A DNA stretch of 64,000 nucleotides from Desmonostoc vinosum HA7617-LM4 (lineage in GTDB: Bacteria > Cyanobacteriota > Cyanobacteriia > Cyanobacteriales > Nostocaceae): the NCBI GenBank assembly GCA_019359515.1, contig JAHHHC010000014.1:1-64000 (forward strand), written 5' to 3'. The number at the start of each line of letters is the position of its first letter. Position 1 is the stretch's first letter. Shown piece by piece: positions 61,952 through 64,000 of the stretch. The translations under genes and the position numbers were made by a program. The notes under the pieces are model-generated. The model was not told where the DNA came from. It saw nothing but the letters and a program-made list of their open reading frames with translations, and made no database searches.

Positions 61952-63772
61952 TCAATCATTCGAGGTTGTTGGTTTGCTGTATTTTGCTACCAAACTTGCT
62001 AGGAGCGGTAAATCTATTGGTTTAGGAGTGTAATCATTGACTCCAGCAGCTATGCAAGTTTCGCGATCGCCTTTCATTGCCATTGCGGTTTGAGCAATCA
62101 CTGGAATCATCTCATATTGAGGATTTTTTCGCAGTTGTTGTACCAAATTAAGACCATTTTCATCTGGTAGGTAAACATCCATAATAATAACCACAGGATT
62201 TAGCTGTTTTAGCGCTTCCCACATTTCAACAGCATTCCTCACCCAAGTGACTTGATATCCCAACTTGCTTAAATAAATTTGCATTAACTTGGCGTTGGGT
62301 AAATCATCTTCTACCAACAAAATCTCTGAAGATGAACTAGGTAAATAATTTTCAGTTAATCTTTTAACTCCCTCATCTCCCTCATCTCCCTCATCTCCCT
62401 CATCCCCCACTCCTTCCACAGGCTTCAGGGGAAGTACGAGAGTAAAACGAGAACCGCGATCGATTTCTGATTCAACTTCCACACAGCCACCATGAATTTC
62501 CGCCAATTTCTGAGTTACGGTTAAACCTAAACCTGTGCCTTCATTGCGACTAACTACGGCGTTAGCAATTTGATAATAAGGTTGAAATAGTTGAGCCTGG
62601 TCTTGTTGAGAAATGCCAGTGCCAGTATCCCAAACTATAAAATTTAAACATGCATCCTTGGACACAACTTTTAAGCCAACAGTGCCTGTACTAGTAAACT
62701 TCAGAGCATTAAATAGCAAATTTAACAGCATTTGCTTGAGACGCAAAGAATCAGCCACTAGGGTTGTGACACTGGGATCTAGTTCTAAGCAAAGTTTCAA
62801 ACCCTTGTTAGCAGCTTTCTCTTTTACCAGTGCAAAAACATTACGACACAATTCTGGCACGTTGACATTTTCCCACTGCACTTCTAGCTGGTTAGCTTCT
62901 ATTTTTGAGAGATCCAAAATATCGTTAATCAGAGCTAATAAGTGTTTACCGCTAGACTGAATAATATTTAAATACTCTTGGTGGCGTTCTCTGGTTTGGT
63001 CGTAGCCTTGGGCTAAAAGTAGATGAGTGAAACCGATAATAGAACTTAACGGTGTGCGAATTTCATGGCTGGTGTTTGCTAGAAACTGGTTTTTGAGTTG
63101 ATTGGTACGCTCAAGTTCTTGATTAGAACCATCCAACTGTTGATACCTTTGCTGCCAAAATATCATTTGCCTGAGTTGTGCAACAGCTGTGGTACATTGC
63201 TTGGCACACCTGGCCATTAATTGCGCTCTCAGTTGACTCGGCAATGCTATTGGTGATTCATTATCAGAACTTGGGGGTGCTGTGGCAATAATTAGCCAGC
63301 CGAAGACACCGCCAGAATGATCTACTAACCGCCAAGCATTTGGTGGTTGTTGGTTCTCAAGCTGCTGTAAATCTTCGAGTTTGATGACCTCTTTTAATCT
63401 CAACCGTAGCCTTTTGCGTGCCGTCAGCATTACTTGCGGTAATGGAGATTGTGTGCTTGGGGAGCGACAAACATAGCAAATTTTGCCAACTGTTTCGTGG
63501 GGTTGAAACAGAGCGATCGCTACTTTACTATCTTCTACAGCACCATTGATCTCGTTGACTACGATTTGGAAGATTTCTGCTTCGATGACACTTGCCACTG
63601 AGACAGTGGTACAAGCAGAAAGCAGGCAATCATTCAGGCGACTTTGCAGCTGGTTTAAGGTCTTCTCCAGCCACAACTCAGTGCGGAGTTGTTGGATTGT
63701 TGTCAAAAGTGTGGACGTAGCATCTATCTGTGAGTTCTGTTCTGGTAAACTTGAATACTGCTGCATGGTCAA
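61952..63772 (-). CDS. Hybrid histidine kinase (GAF-like-HisKA-HATPase-REC)
   Basis: The 606-residue soluble kinase has a divergent GAF-like sensor domain (about 60-200), HisKA with H236 (NTSHEIRTPLSS), a HATPase (LLNLLFNALKFTS, DTGTGI, GTGLGL) and a C-terminal receiver (ILLVEDDLPN, VIIMDVYLPDENG, YTPKPIDL). The linker between kinase and receiver contains repeated Gly-Asp-Glu units (about 455-470) encoded by a 9-bp GATGAGGGA repeat, so its length could vary between strains. No chromophore cysteine is obvious in the sensor domain. Confidence 0.9.
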   Translation of the reverse strand: MTMQQYSSLPEQNSQIDATSTLLTTIQQLRTELWLEKTLNQLQSRLNDCLLSACTTVSVASVIEAEIFQIVVNEINGAVEDSKVAIALFQPHETVGKICYVCRSPSTQSPLPQVMLTARKRLRLRLKEVIKLEDLQQLENQQPPNAWRLVDHSGGVFGWLIIATAPPSSDNESPIALPSQLRAQLMARCAKQCTTAVAQLRQMIFWQQRYQQLDGSNQELERTNQLKNQFLANTSHEIRTPLSSIIGFTHLLLAQGYDQTRERHQEYLNIIQSSGKHLLALINDILDLSKIEANQLEVQWENVNVPELCRNVFALVKEKAANKGLKLCLELDPSVTTLVADSLRLKQMLLNLLFNALKFTSTGTVGLKVVSKDACLNFIVWDTGTGISQQDQAQLFQPYYQIANAVVSRNEGTGLGLTVTQKLAEIHGGCVEVESEIDRGSRFTLVLPLKPVEGVGDEGDEGDEGDEGVKRLTENYLPSSSSEILLVEDDLPNAKLMQIYLSKLGYQVTWVRNAVEMWEALKQLNPVVIIMDVYLPDENGLNLVQQLRKNPQYEMIPVIAQTAMAMKGDRETCIAAGVNDYTPKPIDLPLLASLVAKYSKPTTSND

Positions 63773-63943
63773 CTAAACGTTGAACAAATTTGACTTCGCA
63801 TAAAAATGCGAACAAGATTCTATGTAGATTAGCGGACAATTCCCTTTTTATTTATAAACCATAACTCATAGTGTCGTATGTAGCAGCTAAACAAAAAAAT
63901 ATCGGTTATTCACTTAAAATTTGTTAACAGCAAGTTTAAGACT

Positions 63944-64000
63944 ATGACTTTAGAATTCGCTCAACTCATCGTGAATGGGATTGCTGTAGGAAGCATTATT
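63944..64000 (+). CDS. LivH-type branched-chain amino-acid ABC permease, N-terminal end only
   Basis: The first 19 codons read MTLEFAQLIVNGIAVGSII, the typical opening of LivH-like permeases of neutral/branched-chain amino-acid transporters in cyanobacteria (NatC/NatD group). The gene continues past the right edge. Assignment rests on this short segment only. Confidence 0.7.
   Translation, partial: MTLEFAQLIVNGIAVGSII

Overview
The window looks like chromosomal DNA of a filamentous, probably heterocyst-forming cyanobacterium (Nostocales type). This rests on the frequent HIP1 octamer GCGATCGC, photosystem I (psaM) and NDH-1 (ndhD) genes, a cyanobacteriochrome, an FdC2-type ferredoxin, several cyanobacteria-restricted families (DUF1995, the PDZ/radical-SAM DUF512 protein) and many arrays of short tandem heptamers (GGGGAGT, AATTACG, CCCCAGT types) of the STRR kind known from heterocystous genera. 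Species cannot be read from this window.

Layout. 1-4.5 kb: the start of a TnpB gene running off the left edge, a two-gene sensor-kinase operon and an orphan VapB-like antitoxin whose 3' end has been replaced by a small mobile element. 4.5-17 kb: mostly housekeeping and conserved genes (GH10-like glycosidase, radical-SAM protein, uppP, two convergent crcB genes, AhpD-like protein, PEP-CTERM protein, nuclease lipoprotein, FdC2 ferredoxin, tRNA-Ser(GGA), GNAT). 17-21 kb: a TnpB right-end scar, a decayed halogenase-like fragment and a large zinc metalloprotease. 21-29 kb, all on the minus strand: a RiPP/bacteriocin export locus. It has three tandem double-glycine precursors on 329-bp repeats, an HlyD adaptor, a C39-peptidase ABC exporter, a fourth GG-peptide, a membrane-anchored GTPase and a WD40 protein. 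29-42 kb: ndhD, a DUF1995 protein, a binding-protein/histidine-kinase pair, a vWA protein and a three-gene light-signalling operon (DXCF cyanobacteriochrome kinase, Rcp1-like regulator, hybrid kinase).

42-55 kb: PadR, ArsR and TetR regulators with palindromes upstream, a SLOG/DprA-like protein, MAPEG, YajQ, GST, TPR, psaM (31 codons), a D-ribulose-kinase-like FGGY kinase, SRPBCC, ClpP and a Rieske oxygenase. 55-57 kb: a 69-residue putative RiPP precursor followed by a radical-SAM enzyme. 57-62 kb: larE, then a compact three-gene operon that I consider the best candidate for an undescribed system. It encodes an ABC ATPase and a CHAT (caspase-like) protease that carry visibly related N-terminal effector-associated-type domains, with a polytopic membrane protein between them. 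62-64 kb: a hybrid kinase and the start of a LivH-type permease gene.

Two themes cross the window. First, at least four families of small MITE-like elements with terminal inverted repeats are present. One family has two identical 169-bp copies in opposite orientation 17 kb apart; others have landed beside or inside gene ends (vapB, clpP, vWA). Second, short tandem repeats have been absorbed in frame into several proteins (the metalloprotease twice, the cyanobacteriochrome kinase, another kinase, and the C-termini of the GNAT and radical-SAM proteins). Six histidine kinases are present and no adjacent DNA-binding response regulator was seen.
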